Of a stretch of 64,000 bases of DNA, positions 1 through 7,443 are shown one piece after another. This stretch comes from Porticoccaceae bacterium (lineage in GTDB: Bacteria > Pseudomonadota > Gammaproteobacteria > Pseudomonadales > Porticoccaceae). Each line of letters opens with the position of its first letter. Positions within the stretch are counted from its first letter, which is position 1. The DNA is taken from assembly GCA_026005035.1 (NCBI GenBank), contig BPKH01000003.1, positions 248,001 through 312,000 on the forward strand, read 5' to 3'. Position numbers and translations under genes: made by a program. The notes below the pieces were generated by a model. It saw nothing but the letters and a program-made list of their open reading frames with translations. It did no database searches and was not told where the DNA came from.

Positions 1-109
1 GGCCCTCGAGGCGGCCTTTCCCCAGTTGCCCTTCGTGTGGGTCGAGTTCGAGCGCGGCGGCGAGGGGGTCTTCGCCCTCCAGCGGGAGGACCTGGACGCT
101 TTGCAGTAA
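1..109 (+). CDS. prmB: PrmB, C-terminal end (ribosomal protein L3 glutamine methyltransferase), partial
   Basis: Only the last 35 codons lie in the window, read from base 2 to the TAA at 107-109. The peptide contains [17 protein letters not shown]. This closely resembles the end of E. coli PrmB (PFTWLEFDNGGDGVFML, from memory), the methyltransferase that modifies the glutamine of ribosomal protein L3. The catalytic domain is outside the window. The next gene is aroC, and prmB followed by aroC is a common gammaproteobacterial order, which supports the call. Confidence 0.72.
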   Translation, partial: ALEAAFPQLPFVWVEFERGGEGVFALQREDLDALQ

Positions 110-139
110 AATGCCGCCCCCCGCACAGAGGAAACCGAG

Positions 140-1243
140 GTGTCGGGCAATTCCATCGGCAAGCTGTTCGTGGTCACCACCTGCGGCGAGAGCCACGGGC
201 CGGCGCTCGCGGCCATCGTCGACGGCTGCCCGCCGGGCCTCGCCCTGTCGGAGGCCGACATCCAGGTGCAGCTGGACCGCCGGCGGCCCGGCCAGTCGCG
301 CTACACCACCCAGCGGCGGGAGGCCGACCAGGTGCGCATCCTGTCGGGGGTCTTCGAGGGGCGCACCACCGGCACACCCATCGGCCTGCTGATCGAAAAC
401 ACCGACCAGCGCTCCCGCGACTACGAAAAGATCAAGGATTTGTTCCGCCCGGCCCACGCCGATTTCACCTACGAGCGCAAATACGGCATCCGCGATTGGC
501 GCGGCGGCGGGCGCGCCTCCGCCCGGGAGACGGCCATGCGGGTGGCGGCCGGCGCCATCGCCCGCAAGTACTTGAAGGAACACGCAGACATCGAGATCTA
601 CGGGTACCTGAGCCAGCTCGGGCCCATCGAGCTCGACTGCGTGGACCTGGATGCCGTCGACCGCAATCCCTTCTTCTGCGCCGACCCGGAGCGCGTCCCG
701 GAGCTCGAGGCGTTCATGCAGGCGCTCATCAAGGAGGGCGACTCGGTGGGCGCCCGGGTGACGGTGTGCGCTCGGGGGGTGCCGCCGGGGCTCGGCGAGC
801 CGGTGTTCGACAAGCTGGACGCCGACCTGGCCCACGCCTTCATGGGCATCAACGCCGTCAAGGGCGTGGAGATCGGCGCCGGCTTCGCCAGCATCCGCCA
901 GCGCGGCAGCAAACACCGCGACGAGATCACGCCGGAGGGGTTCCTCTCCAACAACGCAGGCGGCATCCTGGGCGGGATCTCCACCGGCCAGGAGATCGTC
1001 GCCCACCTCGCCCTCAAGCCCACCTCCAGCATCCGCGTTCCCGGCCGCTCCATCGACCGCCAGGGCAACCCGGTGGAGGTGGTCACCACCGGTCGCCACG
1101 ACCCCTGCGTGGGGATCCGCGCGGTGCCCATCGCCGAGGCGATGCTGGCCATCGTGCTCATGGACCACCTGTTGCGCTACCGCGGCCAGTGCGGGGAGCG
1201 CGGGGGAGGCGGGCCATGTGGTGGCAGCGGCGCATCACCCTGA
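140..1243 (+). CDS. aroC: Chorismate synthase
   Basis: The enzyme converts 5-enolpyruvylshikimate-3-phosphate to chorismate, the last step of the shikimate pathway, using reduced FMN. The three family signatures are visible: [14 protein letters not shown] near residue 17, [15 protein letters not shown] near 130, and [10 protein letters not shown] followed by [13 protein letters not shown] near 255-275. The 367-residue length matches the family (E. coli about 361). The start is GTG at 140, just after GAAACCGAG, and begins [19 protein letters not shown] as in homologues. The last 28 bases overlap the next gene, which suggests translational coupling. Confidence 0.96.
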   Translation: MSGNSIGKLFVVTTCGESHGPALAAIVDGCPPGLALSEADIQVQLDRRRPGQSRYTTQRREADQVRILSGVFEGRTTGTPIGLLIENTDQRSRDYEKIKDLFRPAHADFTYERKYGIRDWRGGGRASARETAMRVAAGAIARKYLKEHADIEIYGYLSQLGPIELDCVDLDAVDRNPFFCADPERVPELEAFMQALIKEGDSVGARVTVCARGVPPGLGEPVFDKLDADLAHAFMGINAVKGVEIGAGFASIRQRGSKHRDEITPEGFLSNNAGGILGGISTGQEIVAHLALKPTSSIRVPGRSIDRQGNPVEVVTTGRHDPCVGIRAVPIAEAMLAIVLMDHLLRYRGQCGERGGGGPCGGSGASP

Positions 1244-1635
1244 AACCGAGACCCCGGGGCTGCCACCTGATCACTCGCGAGGTGGTGGAGGCGCTCCCGG
1301 AGCTCGCCCAGGTGCGGGTGGGGTTGCTCCACCTCCTGCTCCTGCACACCTCCGCCTCCCTCAGCGTCAACGAAAACGCCTCGCCGGACGTGCGGGCCGA
1401 CCTGGAGCGGGGATTGGCGCGCCTCGCACCCGATGGCGCTCCCTGGTTTGCCCACCGGGAGGAGGGGCCGGACGACATGCCGGCCCACTTCAAAGCGAGC
1501 CTGCTCGGCGTGTCGCTCACCCTGCCAGTGGCGCAGGGACGGTTGGTGCTCGGCACCTGGCAGGGCATCTATCTGTGTGAACACCGCAACCGCGGGGGCG
1601 AGCGCGCCCTGGTGGCGACCCTCCATGGGGAGTGA
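1216..1635 (+). CDS. YjbQ/UPF0047 family protein (secondary thiamine-phosphate synthase-like)
   Basis: A 139-residue YjbQ-family protein. Visible family signatures are [20 protein letters not shown], a central HFKASLLG, and the C-terminal [16 protein letters not shown]. The family is a small beta-sandwich, and some members show weak thiamine-phosphate synthase activity; the true role is unsettled. The ATG at 1216 starts 28 bases before aroC ends. An SD-like GGGGGAGGCGG precedes it. It ends 9 bp before the convergent phhB stop. Confidence 0.85.
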   Translation: MWWQRRITLKPRPRGCHLITREVVEALPELAQVRVGLLHLLLLHTSASLSVNENASPDVRADLERGLARLAPDGAPWFAHREEGPDDMPAHFKASLLGVSLTLPVAQGRLVLGTWQGIYLCEHRNRGGERALVATLHGE

Positions 1636-1643
1636 ATCACCTC

Positions 1644-1985
1644 CTAGGCGGTGCCCGCCAGCCGATCGCAGCGGGCGGCGAGGACGAAGTCGTTGCGGTG
1701 CAAACCCTTGACCGCGTGGGTCCACCAGGAGACCTCCACCTCGCCCCAGCGGATGGCGATTTCGGGGTGGTGGTCCTCGACTTCCGCCAATTCGCCCACC
1801 GCCTGGGCGAACCGGAGGCAGGCGCGCCAATTGGGAAAGGAAAAGGTTCGCACCAGGCGGGGAATCCCCTCGCGCCGCTCGATGCGCCAACCCGCCAGTT
1901 CGGCGAGGAGTGCCGGCCACTCGCTTTCCGCAAGCGGCGGCTCTCCGCCGCGACAGGGGGTGCAGGACTCGTCGGCCAGGGTCAT
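1644..1985 (-). CDS. phhB: 4a-hydroxytetrahydrobiopterin dehydratase (pterin carbinolamine dehydratase)
   Basis: This 113-residue protein dehydrates 4a-hydroxytetrahydrobiopterin, recycling the pterin cofactor of aromatic hydroxylases. The family pattern is visible as EVEDHHPEIAIRWGEVEVSWW followed by THAVKGLHRNDF, with the paired histidines and the downstream tryptophan/histidine of the PCD active site. I chose ATG at 1985 because GGAGG sits five bases upstream. A GTG two codons earlier overlaps that ribosome binding site. No phenylalanine hydroxylase gene is in the window, so a role with another pterin or in molybdopterin metabolism is possible. Confidence 0.9.
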   Translation of the reverse strand: MTLADESCTPCRGGEPPLAESEWPALLAELAGWRIERREGIPRLVRTFSFPNWRACLRFAQAVGELAEVEDHHPEIAIRWGEVEVSWWTHAVKGLHRNDFVLAARCDRLAGTA

Positions 1986-2009
1986 GGGCACCTCCTCACA
2001 GACGACGGC

Positions 2010-2330
2010 TCACAGACAACTGCGCGGACGCGGCAGGCCGGCAAGGCGCGCCAGGAGAAGGGCGGGGCTCTCCGGCAAGAGGCGCAGCAGGTAGGCGCTG
2101 CGCCCCTTTTCCGGACCCAGGTGGATTCCTGCGTACTTCACCAGCGGCCGCATGGAAGGGGCAAAGCCGTACTCCTCGTAAAAGCGGCGGACCAGGAAGA
2201 TGAGCTCCCAGTGGGCGGGGGTGAGTTCGAGGCCGAACGCCTCGGCCACCCGCCTCGCCGCCGCCTCGTCCCAGGGCGCACCGTCCGCCGCAAAGGCCTC
2301 TTCCGCGAGGAGTTCCGCTCTCGATCTCAT
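2010..2330 (-). CDS. tusE: TusE/DsrC-family sulfur relay protein
   Basis: A small sulfur-carrier protein of the DsrC/TusE fold. Family features are LTPAHWELIFLVRRFYEEYGFAPSMRPLVKY and the end GLPRPRSCL with the penultimate cysteine that carries the persulfide. The second redox cysteine of true DsrC, ten residues upstream, is replaced by arginine (R-L-A-G-L-P-R-P-R-S-C). The protein is therefore TusE-like (tRNA 2-thiouridine relay) rather than DsrC of dissimilatory sulfur oxidation. ATG at 2330 gives 106 residues, the usual TusE length. A GTG at 2393 would add 21 residues but lacks an SD. Confidence 0.82.
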   Translation of the reverse strand: MRSRAELLAEEAFAADGAPWDEAAARRVAEAFGLELTPAHWELIFLVRRFYEEYGFAPSMRPLVKYAGIHLGPEKGRSAYLLRLLPESPALLLARLAGLPRPRSCL

Positions 2331-2440
2331 GGGTCCCCACACCGCCGCGCGCAGCGCATGATCGTAGCAGAGTGGGAACTCCACTTCCCGCACCCCGGGA
2401 AGGCCGGGTACACTGCGCCACTCGGAAAGCGCTCGCCACC

Positions 2441-2941
2441 ATGGCCGACTCCTTGCAAATCCGCATCGAACACCTGCTCGCCCTGGCGGTCCAGGGGCTC
2501 GACCAGGCCCTGCTGCGCGCCCCCAAGGCCCGCGCCCGGCGCCTGTACAAGGAGCTTCGCGAGGGCCGCACGGTCGACTTCGGCACCCTCACCGCCAGCG
2601 ACCGCCGCTTCCCGCCGGTGCGGCTGAAACTTGCCTTGGATCATAGCCAGTTCGTGGGTTTCCTGACCCTGCCTCTCTTTCGGCAGGCCCTGGCCGACCT
2701 GCTGCGGGGGCTGGCGACGCGCCTGTCACGCCGCGAAGAGATCCGCCTGTTCGAGGCCGAGGGCGGCGGGGAGGTGATCGCCTTCGTCCCCGGCCTGGTG
2801 GGGGACGGCCACCACCTCAACGTGCTGGTGCTCGGAATCGTGCCGGGACCGAGCCAGGCCGTGCTCAAACTCCAGTTCCTCGACCCCGACCAGTTCCGCC
2901 GGCGGGACGGGGAGTCGGCCGCGGGCGCAGGCCCAAGCTGA
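2441..2941 (+). CDS. Conserved hypothetical protein
   Basis: I do not recognise this 166-residue protein. It has no signal peptide or membrane segment. The N-terminus is helical (SLQIRIEHLLALAVQGLDQALL) and is followed by a mixed region with FDFGTL-like and VIAFVPGLV segments and a tail rich in Gly and Ala. The ATG at 2441 is used because it opens a strongly biased coding frame; an alternative start at 2372 overlaps the divergent tusE promoter region. It stands alone between divergent tusE and convergent CoA transferase, 6 bp from the latter's stop. Confidence 0.6.
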   Translation: MADSLQIRIEHLLALAVQGLDQALLRAPKARARRLYKELREGRTVDFGTLTASDRRFPPVRLKLALDHSQFVGFLTLPLFRQALADLLRGLATRLSRREEIRLFEAEGGGEVIAFVPGLVGDGHHLNVLVLGIVPGPSQAVLKLQFLDPDQFRRRDGESAAGAGPS

Positions 2942-2947
2942 GCCGGG

Positions 2948-4189
2948 TCAGATCACCTCCCGCGACCGCAGGCGGTCGATCTCCTCCCAGTCGAGCCCCA
3001 ACACCTCGCGCAGCACCATCTCGGTGTGCTCGCCCAATTCCGGGGCATGGCGGTGGATCCGCGCCGGCGTCGCGGAGAGCGCCACCGCAAAGCCGGGCTG
3101 GGCGAGGCGTCCGTGGTTGGGATGGTCCACCTCCACCAGGTAGTCGTTGGCCCAGGCCTGGGGATCGCGGGCCGCCTCTTCGGTGGAGTGGATGGCGCAC
3201 ACCGGCAGGTCGCCCTTCGCTTTGAGGCGGGCGAGCCAGTGGGCGCGCGGTGCGGTGGCGAAGATGCGATCCAAGATGGCGGTGATCTCCCGGGCGTGGG
3301 CGCAGCGCCCCCAGTGGTCGCCGTAGGCGGGGTTGTCGGCCAGTTCGGGGGGGTTGCCGAGGGCCTCGAGAAAGGTGGGCCAGTGGGGATCGGTGGTGAG
3401 GATGGCCAGCGCCAACCACTTGCCGTCGCCGCACCGGTAGGTGTTCCAGAGGGGGTTGCCGGGGTCGCGCCGGTCGTAGCGGGGCGCCTTTCGGTGGCGC
3501 TCGAAGTCCGAGCGGGCGCGCTCACCGTCCCGTTTCATCAGCTCGAGGGCCAGCGGCAAGCCGCGCAGCCAGAGCATGGCGCCGAGGAGGGAGCTGTCGA
3601 CGCGCTGGCCGACGCCGAGTCGCTCGCGGGCGAGGAGGGCGGCCAGCACCCCGTAGGCGAGCAGGATGGCCCCCATCTGGTCGGCGAGCCCGGCGTCGGG
3701 CACGTCGGGCTCCTCCTCGTGGCCGGTGCGCAGCAAAAACCCCGAGCGCGCCTGCCCCAAGAGGTCGTAGGCGCGGGCGCTGCGCTCGGCGCCCCGAGGG
3801 CCGAAGGCGCTTGCCGCGGCATAGACGAGCCGGGGATTGCGCGCGCGCAGGGTCTCGTCGTCGAGGCCGAGCCGCTCGGCCACCCCGGGGCGAAAATTGG
3901 TCAAAAAGACGTCGGATCGGTCGGCGAGCTGCCGGACCAACTCCACCCCTTCGGGCTTTTTCAGGTCGACGGCAAAACTCTTCTTGTTGCGGTTGTTCAT
4001 CTCCCAGTAGGGCGAGGCGCCGTCCGCAAAGGCGAACATGGCCCGCCCGCCGTCGCCCCGGCCCCGCTCCTCGATCTTGATCACCTCGGCGCCCAGATCG
4101 CCGAGCATGGCACCGGCCACCGGTCCCTGTTGCCAAAGGGTCCAGTCGACCACCCGGATGCCGCTCAGGGGTCCTTTGGTCTCCGCCAT
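2948..4189 (-). CDS. CaiB/BaiF-type (family III) CoA transferase
   Basis: A 413-residue family III CoA transferase, which moves CoA between acyl groups through an aspartyl-CoA anhydride. The N-terminus reads GPLSGIRVVDWT and then GAMLGDLGAEVIKIEERGRGD, with YWEMNNRNKKSFAVDLKKPEG and FLTNFRPGVAERLGLD, all typical of the family. The likely catalytic Asp is in the DQMGAILLAYGVLAAL region. The substrate cannot be read from sequence. It lies 9 bp downstream of a gamma-carbonic-anhydrase-like gene on the same strand, an arrangement resembling CaiB/CaiE partnerships. An SD-like GAGGGG precedes the ATG. Confidence 0.92.
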   Translation of the reverse strand: MAETKGPLSGIRVVDWTLWQQGPVAGAMLGDLGAEVIKIEERGRGDGGRAMFAFADGASPYWEMNNRNKKSFAVDLKKPEGVELVRQLADRSDVFLTNFRPGVAERLGLDDETLRARNPRLVYAAASAFGPRGAERSARAYDLLGQARSGFLLRTGHEEEPDVPDAGLADQMGAILLAYGVLAALLARERLGVGQRVDSSLLGAMLWLRGLPLALELMKRDGERARSDFERHRKAPRYDRRDPGNPLWNTYRCGDGKWLALAILTTDPHWPTFLEALGNPPELADNPAYGDHWGRCAHAREITAILDRIFATAPRAHWLARLKAKGDLPVCAIHSTEEAARDPQAWANDYLVEVDHPNHGRLAQPGFAVALSATPARIHRHAPELGEHTEMVLREVLGLDWEEIDRLRSREVI

Positions 4190-4198
4190 GACGTCCCC

Positions 4199-4738
4199 TC
4201 ACTCGCCGTCCATCGCCCACAAACCCTGGGCCCGGTAACGGCGCACCATGGCGATCATCCCCCTGGGGCCCTCCAGATAGGTGCGCGCGAGCCGCAGGCG
4301 ATGGCTTGGGTCTTCGGGATCGATGGCGGAATGGCGCCGCGCCGGTTGGCCGACCAGGAAGCTGTACTCGGGGAACTCGGCGCCGTCGGCCACCACACTC
4401 CCCGCGGCGACACAGGAGAAGGCGCCCACCCGACTGAGGGGCAGCAGGGTGGCGGTGTTGCCGATCAGGGTGTCGTGGCCGACGAACCCCTCGATGCAGC
4501 AGCCGTGGCCGATCATGACGTTGTCTTCGATGTGGGCCGCGGTGTGGAGGATGCAGTTGTCCTCGATGTGGACGTTGTTGCCGATGCGAATGGGAGTGGT
4601 GTCGGCCCGGATCACCACCCCCGGCCAAAGGGAGCAATCGTCGCCGATGACCACATCGCCGATGAGGGTCACGGTGTCGGCGATCAGGCAATTGCGGCCG
4701 ATCACCGGCCGCTTGCCGTCCAGTTCATACATCCGCAT
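4199..4738 (-). CDS. Gamma-carbonic anhydrase-like left-handed beta-helix protein
   Basis: A 179-residue hexapeptide-repeat protein of the gamma-carbonic anhydrase/PaaY/CaiE group, with repeats such as IGDVVIGDDCSLWPG, IRIGNNVHIEDN and IEDNVMIGHG. Two of the three zinc histidines are recognisable (His65 in ILHT, His78 in IGHG). The position of the third, normally IGHGxxLHG, reads IGHGCCIEG, so Glu83 replaces it. Carbonic anhydrase activity should not be assumed. Start at 4738 is supported by GAGGAGA seven bases upstream. It forms an operon with the CoA transferase, hinting at a role in CoA-thioester metabolism. Confidence 0.85.
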   Translation of the reverse strand: MRMYELDGKRPVIGRNCLIADTVTLIGDVVIGDDCSLWPGVVIRADTTPIRIGNNVHIEDNCILHTAAHIEDNVMIGHGCCIEGFVGHDTLIGNTATLLPLSRVGAFSCVAAGSVVADGAEFPEYSFLVGQPARRHSAIDPEDPSHRLRLARTYLEGPRGMIAMVRRYRAQGLWAMDGE

Positions 4739-4849
4739 GGTCGCTTCTCCTCGAACCATTGTCGCGACACCCTGAGGATAGCGCCTCCACCCTTGACGGC
4801 CGGGCGATCGTGGGACAACTTTTGTCGCTGGTGCGCCAAAGGAAGGGGG

Positions 4850-5737
4850 ATGGAGCAAAGCGCCCAAGGGGCTTTGGACGATTGGCTTTCACCGGTGGCG
4901 ATCCCGGCGGCCGAGGAGGGGGATTTCCTGCGCCTCTACCCGACCGGCGCTAGACCACGTCCCGGCGCCATCCTCACCTCGGCAATGGCCCGCCACCATC
5001 CCTGGCACTGGCACGACCTCCACCAGATCTCCTGCGCCTTCCGCGGAGCGCTGTTGGTGGAGTCGGCCCAGGGCCGCCACCTGGTGCCGCCGCGCCTCGC
5101 CGCTTGGATTCCCGCCGGCACCCGCCACCGGCTGCGCCTCGCGCGAGTGCCCTCGGTGACCGTCTTCCTGCCGACTTCCGCCGTCGCCCAGGCGCCCGCC
5201 GGGGTGCGGCTCTTTCCCCTCACGCCGCTGTTGGCCGAGCTTCTCCGAGAAGCGGCGCGCTGGCCCCTGGGGCGGCCCCTCGATCGCCTGGGGCGGAACC
5301 TGTTCGCCACTCTCGCCGGCCTCTGCGCCGAGCAGTTGGGCGTCGAGCGCCCGCTGCTCTTGCCCCCGGTGCGCGACCCCCGCCTCCTCCGCGCCCTCGA
5401 GCTCGCCGCCGCGCAACCCCATGCCACCGCCGCCGAGCTCTGCTCCCGCGCCGGACTGAGCACGCGCACCTTCCACCGCCGCCTGGCGGCGGAGGCGGGC
5501 ATCAGCTGGCGCGAATACCGCCTGCGCCTGCGACTGTTGAAGGCGGTATCGCTGCTCGAGGAGTCCCCCTGGCCGGTGGGCCGGATCGCCGAGGCCTGCG
5601 GCTTTGCGAGTCCCTCCGCCTTCGCCCAGGCGTTCCGCGCCCGCCTAGGGTTCTCCCCGGGGCGCTACCGGCGGCTCACCGCCACCGCCGCCGGCAGCGC
5701 CACCTCCGCCAAGGTGTGGCGGTCGAGAGCTCGATAG
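4850..5737 (+). CDS. AraC-family transcriptional regulator
   Basis: A 295-residue regulator. The N-terminal part holds a cupin-like sensing domain (HHPWHWHDLHQISCAFRG, then VPPRLAAWIPAGTRHRL). The C-terminal part (about 195-285) holds two helix-turn-helix motifs: ATAAELCSRAGLSTRTFHRRL and PVGRIAEACGFASPSAFAQAF, ending in the AraC signature GFSPGRYRRL. An SD (GGAAGGGGG) lies directly upstream of ATG at 4850. It is divergent from the CoA transferase/gamma-CA operon and may regulate it. Its 3' end overlaps the convergent nsrR by 73 bp. Confidence 0.9.
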   Translation: MEQSAQGALDDWLSPVAIPAAEEGDFLRLYPTGARPRPGAILTSAMARHHPWHWHDLHQISCAFRGALLVESAQGRHLVPPRLAAWIPAGTRHRLRLARVPSVTVFLPTSAVAQAPAGVRLFPLTPLLAELLREAARWPLGRPLDRLGRNLFATLAGLCAEQLGVERPLLLPPVRDPRLLRALELAAAQPHATAAELCSRAGLSTRTFHRRLAAEAGISWREYRLRLRLLKAVSLLEESPWPVGRIAEACGFASPSAFAQAFRARLGFSPGRYRRLTATAAGSATSAKVWRSRAR

Positions 5738-6087
5738 AAGGCCTCGCGCGCCTCGGCCAGGTGCGGTCGCAAGCGGCAGTGGGGCTCCAGGGAGCAGGGG
5801 CGCCGGGTGCCGAAACAGGCCACCAGGGGTAGATCGCGATCCAGGACGCGCAGCAGTTCGCCGAGGCGGATCTCGCCGGGATCCCGAGCGAGGCGGAGCC
5901 CGCCCCCAGTCCCCCGGCTGGTGTGGAGATAGCCCGCCCGGGCGAGGTGGCTGACGATTTTCGCCAGGTGATCGCGGGACAACCCCAGCTCTTCAGCGAG
6001 GGCGGCGGTGGAGTGGGCTTCTTCGGGGCGCGCCGCAAGCCACATCAACAGGCGCATGCCGAAGTCGGCGAAGTCGGTGAGCTGCAC
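5665..6087 (-). CDS. nsrR: NsrR, Rrf2-family nitric-oxide-sensing repressor
   Basis: A 140-residue Rrf2-family repressor. The N-terminal winged helix reads QLTDFADFGMRLLMWLA and LSRDHLAKIVSHLARAGYLHT, and the wing is SRGTGGGLRLA. Three cysteines in C-x6-C-x5-C spacing (ACFGTRRPCSLEPHC) fit the Fe-S cluster that senses NO in NsrR. GTG at 6087 was chosen because VQLTDF aligns with MQLT of E. coli NsrR; a TTG at 6111 would start inside the operator. It is divergent from the globin-hemerythrin/DUF488/nnrS operon, the expected NO-stress targets, and is probably autoregulated. Confidence 0.9.
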   Translation of the reverse strand: MQLTDFADFGMRLLMWLAARPEEAHSTAALAEELGLSRDHLAKIVSHLARAGYLHTSRGTGGGLRLARDPGEIRLGELLRVLDRDLPLVACFGTRRPCSLEPHCRLRPHLAEAREAFYRALDRHTLAEVALPAAVAVSRR

Positions 6088-6101
6088 GGCGATCCAAATC
6101 G

Positions 6102-6120
6102 GTATTGACAATACGTATTG
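6102..6120. promoter_or_regulatory. Overlapping palindromes, probable NsrR operator
   Basis: Two palindromes share half-sites: GTATTGaCAATAC at 6102-6114 and the perfect 12-mer CAATACGTATTG at 6109-6120. They lie between divergent nsrR and the globin-hemerythrin gene. The position fits autoregulated NsrR control of both sides. The half-site differs in detail from the E. coli consensus (ATGCATTT), so the assignment rests on position and symmetry. Confidence 0.55.
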
Positions 6121-6155
6121 GATGACGGAGACTGCGAGAAGTCAAGAGGAGAGCT

Positions 6156-7061
6156 GTGGTGCGCAGATCCTGCTCCTCCGTCCGCTCCGTGCGACCTGCC
6201 GTGACCCGCGCCCGGATGGCGCAGCTGGCGCTGGACGAAGCCGACCTCGAACGGATGTTGGATCATTTTTACCGGGAAGCGCGCGCCGACCCGGAACTCG
6301 GCCCCCTCTTTGCCACAGTGGACGACTGGAACATCCACTTGCAACGGGTGGTCGACTTTTGGTCTTCGGTGCTACTTTCCACCGGTCGCTACCACCGACC
6401 CATGGTGGCCGTCCACCGGCCACTCCAACTGCGGCCGAGCCACTTCCATCGCTGGCTGACCCTCTTTGGGCGGGCGGCGCGGCGCCACTGTTCCGCCAGC
6501 GGCGCCGAAGCGTTGTGCGCCGCCGCGCGGCGCATCGCCGCCGCCATGGCCCGCCAGCTCGACCTGCCCGATCTCGTCCACTCGAAGGAGCAAGACATGT
6601 CGGCAACACCTGTCCCGCCGCCGGAGGATCCGGCGGCATTGACCGAATACATCGAAGCGCACTATCACCGCCGCCATCGCGAGCAGCTCGCTCTTCTCAC
6701 TGCTGCGGGGTCGGCCGGAACGCTGTCCGATCCGTTGCGGCGCACGCTGGAACGACTCGCCGTCGATTTGGACGCTCACATGCAAAAAGAGGAGCAGGTG
6801 CTCTTTCCCATGATCCGCGCCGGCGGAGCCCCGTGGATTCGCCAACCCATCACCGTGATGCGCGCGGAACACCGGGAACACGAGGCGGCCATCGCCGAGC
6901 TGGAACGGCTGCTCGCCGGGTCGGATTCGGCCGGCGAACGATCCGCCGTCGAGGGGGAAATCCGCGCTCTGATCGCCGATCTCAGGGCCCACATGGCCCT
7001 CGAAAACGACGTCCTCTTTCCCCGGTTTGAGGGCGGGGGCGATGACGCCCGCAGCCCCTGA
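6156..7061 (+). CDS. Truncated globin (group III)-hemerythrin fusion, NO detoxification
   Basis: One 301-codon frame joins two NO-related domains. Residues about 22-145 are a truncated globin: FYREARADPELGPLF, then HLQRVVDFWSSVLL, with the proximal histidine in AVHRPLQL and HFHRWLTLF. Residues about 160-296 match the di-iron hemerythrin domain of the YtfE/RIC family: YHRRHREQL, HMQKEEQVLFPMI, EHREHEAAI, HMALENDVLFPRF. The usual ScdA_N domain of RIC is absent. GTG at 6156 has GAGGAG upstream. An internal ATG at 6597 (Met148) has AAGGAG six bases before it, so a free hemerythrin protein may also be made. First gene of an operon facing nsrR. Confidence 0.88.
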   Translation: MVRRSCSSVRSVRPAVTRARMAQLALDEADLERMLDHFYREARADPELGPLFATVDDWNIHLQRVVDFWSSVLLSTGRYHRPMVAVHRPLQLRPSHFHRWLTLFGRAARRHCSASGAEALCAAARRIAAAMARQLDLPDLVHSKEQDMSATPVPPPEDPAALTEYIEAHYHRRHREQLALLTAAGSAGTLSDPLRRTLERLAVDLDAHMQKEEQVLFPMIRAGGAPWIRQPITVMRAEHREHEAAIAELERLLAGSDSAGERSAVEGEIRALIADLRAHMALENDVLFPRFEGGGDDARSP

Positions 7062-7443
7062 ACGGGTGCGCCTCGTTCGCGTGCGGGAGCTGCTGGCGGG
7101 CGCCCCGACCTCGGGGAAGAAAATCCTCGTCGACCGCCTCTGGCCCCGCGGCGTGGCTCGCGAGCGCTTGCCCCTGGACGCCTGGCTGCCTCAGGTGGCG
7201 CCGAGCCCGGCGCTGCGGCGTTGGTTCGGACACGATCCCGCACGCTTCCCCGAATTCGCACGGCGCTACCGCGCGGAGTTGGCCGCCAATGCGGCAGCCA
7301 AGCAGTTGCGCGAAACGCTTCGCGACGGTCCCATCACGCTGCTATACGACGCGCGGGATTCGCGCCACAACCATGCGGTGGTCCTCGCCCAGTGGCTGCT
7401 CGAAGGTCTGCAAGCAGAGGAGAGCGGAGCGTGCCCCGACTGA
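7042..7443 (+). CDS. DUF488 family protein (YeaO-like)
   Basis: A 133-residue DUF488 protein. The family core is clear: KKILVDRLWPRGV, LDAWLPQVAPSPALRRWFGHDPARF and ITLLYDARDSRHNHAVVLAQWL. Function is unknown. The ATG at 7042 overlaps the end of the globin-hemerythrin gene by 20 bp and has GGGCGGGGG upstream. The gene lies between two NO-response genes and is probably co-transcribed with them under NsrR. Confidence 0.88.
   Translation: MTPAAPERVRLVRVRELLAGAPTSGKKILVDRLWPRGVARERLPLDAWLPQVAPSPALRRWFGHDPARFPEFARRYRAELAANAAAKQLRETLRDGPITLLYDARDSRHNHAVVLAQWLLEGLQAEESGACPD

Noticed and set aside
598-1161. Open frame on the minus strand inside aroC
   Set aside because: Shadow of the chorismate synthase gene; low-complexity sequence with no motif.
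1995-2017. Direct repeat CTCACAGAC (two copies, 14 bp apart) between phhB and tusE
   Set aside because: Nine-base repeat partly in coding sequence, with no other regulatory feature.
2010-2330. DsrC of dissimilatory sulfur oxidation
   Set aside because: The second conserved cysteine, ten residues before the penultimate one, is arginine; no dsr genes nearby. Called TusE-like.
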